Source of the DNA: Veillonella tobetsuensis
GTDB taxonomy: Bacteria > Bacillota > Negativicutes > Veillonellales > Veillonellaceae
NCBI RefSeq assembly: GCF_001078375.1
Contig: NZ_BBXI01000009.1
Location: 1-64,000, forward strand
DNA: 64,000 bases
Direction of reading: 5' to 3'
Shown piece by piece: positions 37,382 through 45,614 of the stretch. Position 1 is the first letter of the stretch. Each line of letters starts with the position of its first letter. A program made the position numbers and the translations under genes. Under the pieces are notes generated by a model that worked only from the letters and a program-made list of their open reading frames with translations, ran no database searches and was not told where the DNA came from.

Positions 37382-37462
37382 TATTTAAGATATTAATACG
37401 CATTATTCATTGGGTGTGTGGTTAATATGAGGTTGTTAGATACAATAATTAGGAGGTGTCGT

Positions 37463-37696
37463 ATGGCTATCAAAAAGTTAAAAGACATGAAACCAGGTGA
37501 GTCTGGTCTTATTGTTACACTACATGGCAGTGGCAACGTTAAGCATCGTCTAATTGACATGGGTCTTGTACATGGTACAAAAATCCATGTTATGAAGTTT
37601 GCCCCTTTGGGGGATCCGGTGGAAATCAAAGTAAAAAACTTTGAATTAGCACTTCGTAATAGCGAAGCTGGCATGATTGATGTAGAGGTTCAATAG
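37463..37696 (+). CDS. feoA: ferrous iron transport protein FeoA
   Basis: FeoA is a small cytosolic SH3-like protein needed for ferrous iron uptake by FeoB. The 77-residue protein has the typical KLKDMKPGESG start, KHRLIDMGLVHGTKI and the C-terminal FELALRNSEAG motif. I chose ATG 37463, behind AGGAGG; the longer frame from 37418 lacks a ribosome-binding site. feoB follows after 9 bases. Confidence 0.94.
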   Translation: MAIKKLKDMKPGESGLIVTLHGSGNVKHRLIDMGLVHGTKIHVMKFAPLGDPVEIKVKNFELALRNSEAGMIDVEVQ

Positions 37697-37705
37697 GAGG
37701 TTCAC

Positions 37706-40078
37706 ATGGCAGAAAAAGGGCAAGTTCGCATTGCCTTAGCAGGTAACCCTAACTGTGGTAAAACTACAATGTTTAACAATATCACAGGGGCGAAGCAACA
37801 CGTTGGTAACTATGCCGGCGTTACGGTAGAAAAGAAAGAAGGCCATACTAATTTTAATGGTCGTGATTTATTATTTATTGACTTACCAGGTACGTATAGT
37901 TTAACAGCACGTTCCTTAGATGAGTTAGTAGCTCGAAATGTAATCGTAAACGATAATCCAGATGTAATCGTAAACGTCCTTGATGCATCTAACTTAGAAC
38001 GTAACTTGTATTTAGCGGCACAACTGTTGGAACTTGAAAAGCCAATGGTTATTGCTCTAAACATGGCTGACGTTGCTGAAGAAATGGGTATCAAATACGA
38101 CTTTAAAAAAATGGCTGAATTAACAGGCGCTACAATCGTTAGTACAGTAGGTCGTACAAATATTGGTACAAAAGAGTTGTTAGAAGCAACAATTAGCGTA
38201 GCTGCTTCTCAAAAAGCACCTGGTGTAACAGTTAATTATGGTGATTTATTAGAAGGCAAAATTGCTGAACTCGTAGCCGCACTTGAAGAAGCTGGTACAG
38301 TAACGTATCCACTACGTTGGATCGCTATTAAATTATTAGAAAACGATCCAGATGTGGTGGAAAAAGTTAAAGGCTTTGCGAATACAGAAGCAGTTCTACA
38401 AAAGGCAGCAGCTATCCGTGAAGAAATCAAAGATCAAGTTGATCTTGATATAGTATTCCAAGAATATCGCCATCGTTATGCTGTTGAAGTATATAACCAA
38501 TCTTTAACACAAGCTCCAAAAGAGATAGAAACACGTTCCGATCGTTATGATAAAATCTTAACGCACCGTATTTGGGGTTTACCAATCTTCATGGTTGTTA
38601 TGTACCTATTGTTTGCGTTCGTAAACATCGTAGGTGGTATTCCTCAAGGTTGGATCGAGGATGGTTTCGCTGCATTACAAGCTTATGTGGTTCAGACTAT
38701 TCCAGAAGGCCAACTACAGTCACTTGTATCTGACGGTATTATTGCCGGCGTAGGTGCGGTACTTTCATTCTTGCCATTAATTTTATTACTCTTCCTTGGA
38801 ATTTCTTTCTTGGAAGATACTGGTTACATGGCTCGTGCAGCCTTCGTTATTGACCGCGTAATGCGCGCATGTGGCTTGCATGGTAAATCATTTATTCCTT
38901 TGTTATTGGGATTTGGTTGTTCCGTACCATCTGTAATGGGCGCTCGTATCCTTGATAACTATAAGGATCGAATGGTTACTATTTTGATTACACCATTCAT
39001 GAGTTGTTCTGCTCGTTTACCGGTATATATCTTATTTGCAAATGCATTCTTCCCGAATGGTTGGGATAGTACATTTGTTGTCTTCTCTGTGTACTTCTTA
39101 GGTATTATCTTTGGTGTTATCTTTGCGAAAATCTTCCGTAAATTCATTTTCTCTGGTGAGGCTGAACCATTTGTAATGGAATTACCTCCTTATCACTTGC
39201 CTACATTGAAAGCCACTTGGTTACATATGTACGAACGTGCTAAATTGTACATTATTAAAGCCGGTACTTTCATCATGGCCGCATCTATCTTGATTTGGTT
39301 CATCACTGCATATCCTATGGATGTAGAATACTCTAAAGATTATGACGCAATGAAAGAACAAGTTGCTCAAGAGTACGAAGTAAAAGATGCAGCTACATTA
39401 GCACAATTTGGCATTACTGCAGATGACCAAAAAGAAGCAGTAGATAAAATTGTGGAAGATATGAAATCTACTGTACAAGATGCTACTGATGCTGCTAAGA
39501 ACGCAGGAGAAGATGAACCTGAAGTAGCTGTAGAAGCTGATTCTGCAGCTCCTGAATTATTCAATAGCATTAAAGACCAAAATGAAAAATTGTTCCCAGC
39601 AGCATGGGCAATGTATAAAAATAGCGTTAACTTAGATGCTGAAAATGACAAAATTGATAAAGAACAAGCTGCGGAAAAAATTGAACAATCCTATGCAGCA
39701 TCTTTTGGTAAAGCTATCAATCCAGTGCTAGAACCATTGGGGTTTGATTGGAAAATGGGCCTATCATTAGTAGCTGGTTTAGCGGCTAAAGAGGTTGTTA
39801 TCTCTACATTAGGTACTATTTACGCTGTTGGTGGCGATGATCAAAATCCAGCACCGTTGACTGAGTACCTACAAAATGACCCTCATTTCACACCGTTAAT
39901 TGGTTTGACAATGATGTTGTTTATCTTAATTTACCCACCTTGTTTGGCAACATTAGCTGTTATCAAACGTGAAACAGGTTCTTGGAAATGGGTTGCTTTC
40001 ATGTTCTGCTATGAAAATACATTTGCTTGGATTGCATGTTTCATCTTCTATAACATAGGTCGCGCATTAGGTTTCTAA
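37706..40078 (+). CDS. feoB: ferrous iron transporter FeoB
   Basis: FeoB is a GTPase-coupled inner-membrane importer of ferrous iron. The N-terminal G domain has GNPNCGKTTMFN (13-24; Cys replaces the commoner Ser), the G3 motif DLPGTYSL and NMAD as G4. A helical domain follows to about 280. The membrane part has the two gate regions with Cys (GFGCSVPSVMGAR and PPCLATLAVIKRETGSWKW). An unusual hydrophilic insert of about 130 residues (about 538-668), Ala/Glu/Asp/Lys rich, separates two helices. Length 790. Operon with feoA. Confidence 0.96.
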   Translation: MAEKGQVRIALAGNPNCGKTTMFNNITGAKQHVGNYAGVTVEKKEGHTNFNGRDLLFIDLPGTYSLTARSLDELVARNVIVNDNPDVIVNVLDASNLERNLYLAAQLLELEKPMVIALNMADVAEEMGIKYDFKKMAELTGATIVSTVGRTNIGTKELLEATISVAASQKAPGVTVNYGDLLEGKIAELVAALEEAGTVTYPLRWIAIKLLENDPDVVEKVKGFANTEAVLQKAAAIREEIKDQVDLDIVFQEYRHRYAVEVYNQSLTQAPKEIETRSDRYDKILTHRIWGLPIFMVVMYLLFAFVNIVGGIPQGWIEDGFAALQAYVVQTIPEGQLQSLVSDGIIAGVGAVLSFLPLILLLFLGISFLEDTGYMARAAFVIDRVMRACGLHGKSFIPLLLGFGCSVPSVMGARILDNYKDRMVTILITPFMSCSARLPVYILFANAFFPNGWDSTFVVFSVYFLGIIFGVIFAKIFRKFIFSGEAEPFVMELPPYHLPTLKATWLHMYERAKLYIIKAGTFIMAASILIWFITAYPMDVEYSKDYDAMKEQVAQEYEVKDAATLAQFGITADDQKEAVDKIVEDMKSTVQDATDAAKNAGEDEPEVAVEADSAAPELFNSIKDQNEKLFPAAWAMYKNSVNLDAENDKIDKEQAAEKIEQSYAASFGKAINPVLEPLGFDWKMGLSLVAGLAAKEVVISTLGTIYAVGGDDQNPAPLTEYLQNDPHFTPLIGLTMMLFILIYPPCLATLAVIKRETGSWKWVAFMFCYENTFAWIACFIFYNIGRALGF

Positions 40079-40117
40079 TCTAAAATCGCTAAATAGGAGA
40101 GTTTAGCCACTTTTAGA
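40079..40117 (+). terminator. possible stem-loop after feoB
   Basis: TCTAAAA-GCTAAA pairs with TTTAGC-TTTTAGA in a two-part stem. No strong T run follows, so it may be a weak terminator or an mRNA end stabiliser rather than a full stop. Confidence 0.45.
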
Positions 40118-40179
40118 TTCTTTGAACAAAAATGAATTAAAACATTGCGATTTTGTTATAAGTAATTTAAAAATAATAC

Positions 40180-40222
40180 TTGATAATTATCAATATTCGT
40201 GGTTAAATGATAATGAGAAAAG
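40180..40222 (+). promoter_or_regulatory. Fur-like palindromes before the Cys-rich peptide gene
   Basis: TTGATAATTATCAA (40180-40193) is a perfect palindrome matching the TGATAATnATTATCA-type Fur core with a shorter centre. AATGATAATGAGAAAAG (about 40206-40222) is a second match to GATAATGAnAA. Two sites in 45 bases before an iron gene cluster support Fur control; a clear -35/-10 pair was not identified. Confidence 0.6.
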
Positions 40223-40309
40223 GGAAATATCCTTTAGATATTGCTTTTATCTTGTTTATCACTAATACACATATTGTAATTTAGTAGATATTGAGAAAGA
40301 GGCATAATA

Positions 40310-40510
40310 ATGGATAATCTTGTTATAGGACTCATAGTTGTTCTAGCATTAGCTTATATTGGCTTTAAAATGTTTAAACAAGTAGGCGGTAAAGGTGGCT
40401 GCGGCTGTGGCGGCGGTAAATCTGACTCCGGCAAATCATCTAGTTGTGGTGGAAGCTGCAGTTGTGATGGTTCCAATAAAGCGTTAGGCATTAAACGAGC
40501 TGATAAGTAA
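40310..40510 (+). CDS. FeoB-associated Cys-rich membrane protein
   Basis: This 66-residue peptide has one N-terminal membrane helix (about 3-20) and a tail with seven Cys and many Gly and Ser (GGCGCGGG and SSCGGSCSCDG). This layout is the FeoB-associated Cys-rich membrane protein family found after feoB in many anaerobes. The thiol cluster could bind or hand over iron, which is inferred. It sits after feoAB and before the small membrane protein and P1B ATPase, behind its own Fur-like sites. Confidence 0.85.
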   Translation: MDNLVIGLIVVLALAYIGFKMFKQVGGKGGCGCGGGKSDSGKSSSCGGSCSCDGSNKALGIKRADK

Positions 40511-40620
40511 TCAGAACAACACTCAAGTTATTGAATGAGAAGAGGGGTCTCTATAATAGGCTCATCTTTTCAAAATATAGTAAGTAAATTTTTATATATT
40601 TAGTAGAAAGGGATATTATC

Positions 40621-40881
40621 ATGTTCAACTTCAACCAAAACAATCTTAAAAACGCTAACTTATTCGCAGCAGGTCTTGCATTGGGTACTGTAGGTCTTAA
40701 AGTGTTAACTTCTAAAGACGCTAAAAAAGTATATGCTGGTATCGTAGCAGCTGGCCTTCGCGCTAAAGAAACTGTATTAGAAACAGCTGAAAAAGTACAA
40801 GCATCCGCATCTGATGTATTGGCAGAAGCTCAAGAAATCAACGAAGCACGCAACGAAGAAATCTTTGAAGAAAACAAATAA
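40621..40881 (+). CDS. small membrane protein, DUF6110-like, candidate FezA-type ferrosome protein
   Basis: The 86-residue protein has one hydrophobic segment (about 12-30, NLFAAGLALGTVGLKVL) containing G18xxxG22 and another Gly at 25, followed by Lys/Ala and then an Ala/Glu-rich amphipathic helix (about 36-86). It starts after AGAAAGGG. It lies 16 bases before a P1B ATPase. In Clostridioides difficile the small GxxxG membrane protein FezA is encoded next to a P1B-6 ATPase, FezB, and both are needed to form iron-storing ferrosomes. The match here is by layout and context, from memory, not by alignment. Confidence 0.6.
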   Translation: MFNFNQNNLKNANLFAAGLALGTVGLKVLTSKDAKKVYAGIVAAGLRAKETVLETAEKVQASASDVLAEAQEINEARNEEIFEENK

Positions 40882-40897
40882 TTAGAGGATTGCACAT

Positions 40898-43042
40898 ATG
40901 TTACAATTTTCTGTAGTAAAAAAACTCAGAAATCGCTTGCATGTTAAGGTAACTGGTCATCACTTTACAGAGGCTGAAGCAGCTTATGTAGAGGATACAT
41001 TACTCCTTAATGATGCAATTTTAGACGTAACCTTCTACACTCGTAGCAGTCAAATCGCCATTAAACATACTGGCGATGTTGATGCTGTGCGTGAAGCAGT
41101 GCTAGGTCTAGGCGATTTAGACTTGTCCGAAGCACCTGCTTTGAACGAATATTCTCCACGCTTGGTAAATAAAAAATACCGTGAAATGATGATCAACCGC
41201 ACTGCAGTTTACTTAGGTAAAAAAGCAGTGTTGCCTGCACCAATTGCAGCTGCATGGGCTTGGTTTGATGGTATTAAATTTATCGGCAAAGCGATTAAAA
41301 CATTGTGGCAACGTAAGTTAACTGTAGAAGTACTTGATGGTGTAGCTATTGGTGCTGCATTACTTCAAAAAGATTACCCTACAGCTGGCGCAGTTATGTA
41401 CCTATTAGGTATTGGCGATATCTTAGAAGAATGGACTCACCGTAAATCTGTATTAAATCTTGCTCAAAGCATGTCTTTGAATGTAGATAAAGTATGGGTT
41501 TTGGTTGACGACATTGAAGTGAGTAAGCCTGTTAACGAAGTTGTGGAAGGCGATAAAATCATTATCCGTCAAGGTGAAGTAATTCCATTGGATGGCACTG
41601 TAATCGATGGTGTTGTTCTTGTAAATGAAAGCTCCATGACTGGTGAACCAGAAGCAGTTCGTCGCGATAAAGATAGTTCTGTATATGCAGGTACTGTTGT
41701 TGAAGACGGTAAAGCTATTGTAGAAGTACGTAGCACATCTAAATCTTCTCGTTACGAAAAAATCGTTAACCTTATTGAAGAGTCTGAACAAATGAAATCT
41801 GGTATGGAACAACAAGCATACCGCATGGCAGATAAATTAGTTCCAATTAGCTTTATTGGTGCTGGTTTAACATATTTGTTGACTCGAAATGTAATGAAAG
41901 CATTGTCTTTCGTTATGGTTGACTTCTCTTGTGCTCTAAAATTATCCATTCCATTGGCAGTACTTTCCGCTATGCAAGAAGCATCTAAACGTGGTATCAC
42001 TGTTAAAGGTGGTAAGTTCTTAGAACAAATTGCACAAGCAGATATGATTGTGTTCGATAAAACTGGTACTCTTACAAAAGCAGAACCTGAGTTTGAACAA
42101 ATCATCCCGTTCAACGGTCATGATGCAGATGAAATGTTGAAATTAGCTGCATGTATTGAGGAACATTTCCCTCACTCCATGGCAAAAGCAATTGTACGCG
42201 CTGCTAAGGATCATGACTTGCCTCACAAGGAAATGCACTCCGATGTAGAATACGTTGTAGCTCATGGTATTGCATCTAAAGTCGGTCGCTACCGTGTACG
42301 CATTGGTAGTGCTCACTACATCTTTGATGATGAAAAGACAAAAATTCCTGCAGATGAACAAGAAAAATTCAACAATTTACCAAATTCATCTTCCCATATT
42401 TACCTCGCTATTGGGGGTACATTAGCAGCGGTTATTTGTATTAAAGATCCTGTACGCGATGAATCTAAACAAGTTATTGCTGATTTACATGCTTTAGGCA
42501 TTAAAAAGATTGTCATGATGACTGGTGACTCTAAACGCAATGCGCAACGCGTAGCTGATGAACTCGGTATCGATGAAGTGCATGCAGAGGTATTGCCAGA
42601 GGATAAAGCAGCTTATGTAAAACAAGCAAAAGCTGAAGGTTATACTGTCATGATGGTAGGGGATGGTATCAATGATTCCCCAGCTATTTCTGAAGCACAT
42701 GTAGGCATCGCAATGAATGAAGGTGCTCCTATTGCACAAAAAATTGCGAATGTTACTATCTCTTCTGATAATCTACAAGCACTTGTTGACTTGCGTCGTA
42801 TTTCCTTAGCGTTGATGAAACGTATTAAGGCTAACTACAATGGCATTGTTGGCTTCAATGGTGCTCTAGTAGGTGGTGGCGTACTTGGTTTCATGCCTCC
42901 AAGTCAAACTGCTTGGTTACATAACCTATTCACATTGGGTATTGGTATTGAAAGCATGACTCCATTGTTGAAAGAAGAATCTGTAGAAGAAGCTAACGAT
43001 GTACAAACTATTGATGTTTCCGCTGAATCTACAGTGGCATAG
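40898..43042 (+). CDS. heavy-metal P1B-type ATPase, candidate FezB-type (P1B-6) ferrosome ATPase
   Basis: The 714-residue pump has TGEP (248-251), the phosphorylated Asp in DKTGTLT (D387), TGDSKRN and GDGINDSPA. The transport-site helix reads VDFSCALKLSIPLAVL: S-C-A (344-346) instead of CPC, CPH or SPC, so it is not a standard copper, zinc or cobalt pump; S-C-A fits the P1B-6 subgroup as I recall. The N-terminal domain (1-75) lacks CxxC and has basic KKLRNRLHVKV. The usual HP motif is altered to HFPHS. It is coupled to the small membrane protein and follows feoAB, pointing to iron. Confidence 0.8.
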   Translation: MLQFSVVKKLRNRLHVKVTGHHFTEAEAAYVEDTLLLNDAILDVTFYTRSSQIAIKHTGDVDAVREAVLGLGDLDLSEAPALNEYSPRLVNKKYREMMINRTAVYLGKKAVLPAPIAAAWAWFDGIKFIGKAIKTLWQRKLTVEVLDGVAIGAALLQKDYPTAGAVMYLLGIGDILEEWTHRKSVLNLAQSMSLNVDKVWVLVDDIEVSKPVNEVVEGDKIIIRQGEVIPLDGTVIDGVVLVNESSMTGEPEAVRRDKDSSVYAGTVVEDGKAIVEVRSTSKSSRYEKIVNLIEESEQMKSGMEQQAYRMADKLVPISFIGAGLTYLLTRNVMKALSFVMVDFSCALKLSIPLAVLSAMQEASKRGITVKGGKFLEQIAQADMIVFDKTGTLTKAEPEFEQIIPFNGHDADEMLKLAACIEEHFPHSMAKAIVRAAKDHDLPHKEMHSDVEYVVAHGIASKVGRYRVRIGSAHYIFDDEKTKIPADEQEKFNNLPNSSSHIYLAIGGTLAAVICIKDPVRDESKQVIADLHALGIKKIVMMTGDSKRNAQRVADELGIDEVHAEVLPEDKAAYVKQAKAEGYTVMMVGDGINDSPAISEAHVGIAMNEGAPIAQKIANVTISSDNLQALVDLRRISLALMKRIKANYNGIVGFNGALVGGGVLGFMPPSQTAWLHNLFTLGIGIESMTPLLKEESVEEANDVQTIDVSAESTVA

Positions 43043-43085
43043 TAACATTATAATTCAATACATTGAGTTAATATGATGTAAATAA

Positions 43086-43126
43086 AGGACCTCTTATAGA
43101 AAATATCTGTAAGAGGTCTTTTTTTG
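43086..43126 (+). terminator. terminator of the iron cluster
   Basis: GGACCTCTTA-AGA pairs with TCT-TAAGAGGTC and is followed by TTTTTTT. It separates the iron genes from the next operon. Confidence 0.9.
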
Positions 43127-43187
43127 TGGCATTTTCATGATAGGTAGTGTACAATATCAAGTGATTAATTATCTTAGGAGAACGTAT

Positions 43188-43595
43188 ATGAACACACTAT
43201 TAGATATTTGTAAACGATCCCTATATATGAATCTTTTTATTGTGGCAATTCCGGTCATCTCGTATATGATTCATAATGGGTCTAGTGCTGCGGTAGCATT
43301 AGTATGGTATTTGCTACTATCCTTATGCATTCCTTGGGCATATTTATCATTTAGAACAAGTACATTCGGTAATGCTAATCGACGGATTAATCGTATTGTC
43401 TATGTAGTTGCTTGGGCTGCGATTCAATTTGGAACTTATAAATTGATATTTTTAGGTATGAATTTAGATTGGCTTTGGAGCCTACCAGCTATCGGAAGAG
43501 ATATAATTTTTCTTGGAGGCATGTATGGTCAGGTTACAGTTATGCTTGTTATAGCTTACTTAATCTCACAGATATTAGGAGGTCAGAATGAATAA
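43188..43595 (+). CDS. membrane protein of unknown function (about 4 helices)
   Basis: I do not recognise this 135-residue protein. It has about four hydrophobic segments (about 12-27, 34-55, 72-92, 108-130) and few charged residues. AGGAGA precedes ATG 43188; an upstream in-frame start is unsupported. It overlaps the next gene by 8 bases, so the two are translated together and may form a complex. The following ECF S component may be part of the same transcript. Confidence 0.7.
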   Translation: MNTLLDICKRSLYMNLFIVAIPVISYMIHNGSSAAVALVWYLLLSLCIPWAYLSFRTSTFGNANRRINRIVYVVAWAAIQFGTYKLIFLGMNLDWLWSLPAIGRDIIFLGGMYGQVTVMLVIAYLISQILGGQNE

Positions 43596-44427
43596 ACAAT
43601 TTATTCTGTTTACCTTAATTAGTGCATTTTTTGTAAGTGTATTTACCGCTATTTTACATCAAACGGGTTTAGGATCTCCTTATCTTACATTTCCTGTGTT
43701 ATCCTTGTTAGTACCTGTAATCTTACAACGTATGCGTCAGGGGCAGTTTAGTGATTTACCTCTTTGCATGAGGTATCATACATATAGTTGGGCTATATTT
43801 ACGGTTATTAATTTATTTACAACACCATTTAATGTGATGATTGATAATAAGGCTCTTATTATCTTAGTATTCTTAGGTGTCTATTTCTTTACACAAGTAT
43901 TATTGGAATTGGTCGCTTTATTAATGACATTCTTCTTTAATCGAAATCATCGATGGGGAATTGTTGATGAAGCAATCGATATGTCTGTTTATATTTTGCC
44001 AATTCCATTTATTTATTTGGGATCAATTTTTTATATTGACCTTACTAATCCAGTGATGCTAGCTTATTTTGGACCTACAATCAGTTTAAATTCTTTAATT
44101 GGCGAATTTGTATTTGTTCTAGTTTCTATGCTAGTATTTGTGTTTTATATGTATCCACGAAGTGGTGAATATAAGGCATCTAGATTGTTGCGTATTATTG
44201 TTACAGCGATTATGTTGTTGGCTATGAATGGGCATATATTATATGGTGGATATATTCCTAAATTTGTGAAAGCAATAGCGCCTACTATTTTCCCACTTTA
44301 TCAAGGTAATCTACTAGTATTTATTACACCTGGATTATTAGAATTTACGTTTATTATCGCGTCTGTACTGATTGGTAAATTAGTAGAGGTGGGTATAATA
44401 AAAACCATTGCTAAACGCAAGGGTTGA
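43588..44427 (+). CDS. polytopic membrane protein of unknown function
   Basis: I do not recognise this 279-residue protein. Roughly seven or eight membrane helices are visible, with hydrophilic bits at SGEYKASR, RNHRWGIVDEA and the basic end KRKG. No ATP-binding or known transporter signature is seen. It overlaps the 135-residue membrane protein before it and precedes an ECF transporter S component by 59 bases. A role as a transporter partner is possible but unproven. Confidence 0.65.
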   Translation: MNKQFILFTLISAFFVSVFTAILHQTGLGSPYLTFPVLSLLVPVILQRMRQGQFSDLPLCMRYHTYSWAIFTVINLFTTPFNVMIDNKALIILVFLGVYFFTQVLLELVALLMTFFFNRNHRWGIVDEAIDMSVYILPIPFIYLGSIFYIDLTNPVMLAYFGPTISLNSLIGEFVFVLVSMLVFVFYMYPRSGEYKASRLLRIIVTAIMLLAMNGHILYGGYIPKFVKAIAPTIFPLYQGNLLVFITPGLLEFTFIIASVLIGKLVEVGIIKTIAKRKG

Positions 44428-44486
44428 TTTTTATTTCTGGTTTCGACTCATATCCTTAAAGAATGAGAGCGGAGGAGGACTTTTCT

Positions 44487-45206
44487 ATGAATGAAAATGT
44501 GAAGGATGGTAACCAACAGGTATCAATCCATGAACAGCAAACTGACACAATGGAGCGTAAGCAGAGCAAGGAACCTGTTAAAAAATCTAGTCTTACATTA
44601 CGTGAGCTTACCATTGTAGGTTTGTTAGCAGCAATTACAATTATTTTAGGCTTATCTGGATATGGCATTATGGCTTTGGGGCCTTTAAATGTCACAACAT
44701 TACATGTACCAACCTTGATAGGGGCCCTAGTAGAAGGTCCTAAGGTAGGTGCTTTTGTTGGACTTATTTTTGGTATGTATAGTTTCTGGCAAAACTTTAC
44801 AGCACCAAATATTTTGTCACCCTTATTTATTAATCCATTGGTATCAGTGTTACCGCGCGTTTTATTTCCAGTGCTAGCCGTATTGGTATATAAATCACTG
44901 TGGAAGGTGCCACAAGGACCTCGTTTAATAGTTTCCGCATTCATGGGCACTATATTCCATACATGTATGGTAATGGGATTAATTTATGTACTATACTCCA
45001 ATATGTTTGCAGAGGCAATGCATCTTTCAGCGGATCAAGTGTTAGGGACTATATTGATTTTGTCTGCTACGCATGGCATTCCGGAGGCCATATTTGCAGG
45101 TGTAATTGTAACACCAATTGCATTAGGTTTACGAAAAGCATTGCGTAAGGATGTACAAAAAGTAAAAAAAGAAGAACCTAATGAATCTGTTGAATTGTCT
45201 AATTAA
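44487..45206 (+). CDS. ECF transporter S component
   Basis: The S component binds a vitamin or other micronutrient and joins a shared EcfAAT module. After a hydrophilic N-terminus (about 40 residues, rich in Gln, Lys and Glu) the protein has LRELTIVGLLAAITIIL, typical of S components, then five or six helices with conserved VPTLIGALVEGPKVGAFVG and a PR in VSVLPRVLFP. The substrate cannot be told. ATG 44487 follows GGAGGAGG. No EcfA or EcfT gene is in the window, so the module must be shared from elsewhere. Confidence 0.82.
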   Translation: MNENVKDGNQQVSIHEQQTDTMERKQSKEPVKKSSLTLRELTIVGLLAAITIILGLSGYGIMALGPLNVTTLHVPTLIGALVEGPKVGAFVGLIFGMYSFWQNFTAPNILSPLFINPLVSVLPRVLFPVLAVLVYKSLWKVPQGPRLIVSAFMGTIFHTCMVMGLIYVLYSNMFAEAMHLSADQVLGTILILSATHGIPEAIFAGVIVTPIALGLRKALRKDVQKVKKEEPNESVELSN

Positions 45207-45241
45207 TGGATTTACTTTTATAGGTGCACTACAATTTATGT

Positions 45242-45271
45242 TTTACATAGTTTCAATACCTATGATAAAAT
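45242..45271 (+). promoter_or_regulatory. probable promoter of the SCIFF precursor
   Basis: TTTACA (45242-45247) and TAAAAT (45266-45271) are 18 bases apart, ahead of the GAGGAGG site of the peptide gene. Confidence 0.5.
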
Positions 45272-45305
45272 AATATTAATACAATAAGTATTGAGGAGGA
45301 TAATC

Positions 45306-45449
45306 ATGGCTAAACGTATTCGTACAATCAACACTGAATCTCTACAAAAAACTGCTAAAACTGGTGGTTGTGGTGAATGCCAAACTTCTTGCCAATCTGC
45401 TTGTAAAACAAGCTGCACAGTAGGCAACCAAGTTTGCAAACAAAAATAA
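45306..45449 (+). CDS. SCIFF ranthipeptide precursor (six-cysteine peptide)
   Basis: The 47-residue peptide has the SCIFF signature: a short basic leader (KRIRTINTESLQKTAKTG) and a core with six Cys at positions 22, 25, 29, 33, 37 and 44 (GCGECQTSCQSACKTSC ... VC). SCIFF peptides are ribosomally made and crosslinked by a radical-SAM enzyme that joins Cys sulfur to the beta or gamma carbon of another residue. A GAGGAGG ribosome-binding site precedes the ATG. The maturase gene follows after a terminator. Its function is unsettled in the literature; regulation or quorum sensing has been proposed for related peptides. Confidence 0.95.
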   Translation: MAKRIRTINTESLQKTAKTGGCGECQTSCQSACKTSCTVGNQVCKQK

Positions 45450-45450
45450 T

Positions 45451-45479
45451 AAAAAGGGAGCCGATGGCTCTCTTTTTTG
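45451..45479 (+). terminator. terminator after the SCIFF precursor, before its maturase
   Basis: GGGAGCC pairs with GGCTCTC around GAT and is followed by TTTTTT. Leaky termination here would give more peptide than enzyme. An extended -10-like TGGTACAAT (45549-45557) may serve the maturase. Confidence 0.82.
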
Positions 45480-45614
45480 TTATGATTACATTACATAATG
45501 TATATGGTATATATTTATGAACACTTTCAGCACGATATACTAAAAATGTGGTACAATTATCTAGAAAGTTCTATATAGTTTAGTTCTTTCACATACACAC
45601 AATTTGGAGGTACC

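Noticed and set aside
41453-42114. Two overlapping 120-residue frames opposite the P1B ATPase
   Set aside because: Antisense shadows; Phe/Asn-rich or Ser-rich low-quality sequence and no ribosome-binding site.
44456-44950. 164-residue frame opposite the ECF S component
   Set aside because: Antisense shadow of a gene with clear membrane helices and a strong ribosome-binding site.
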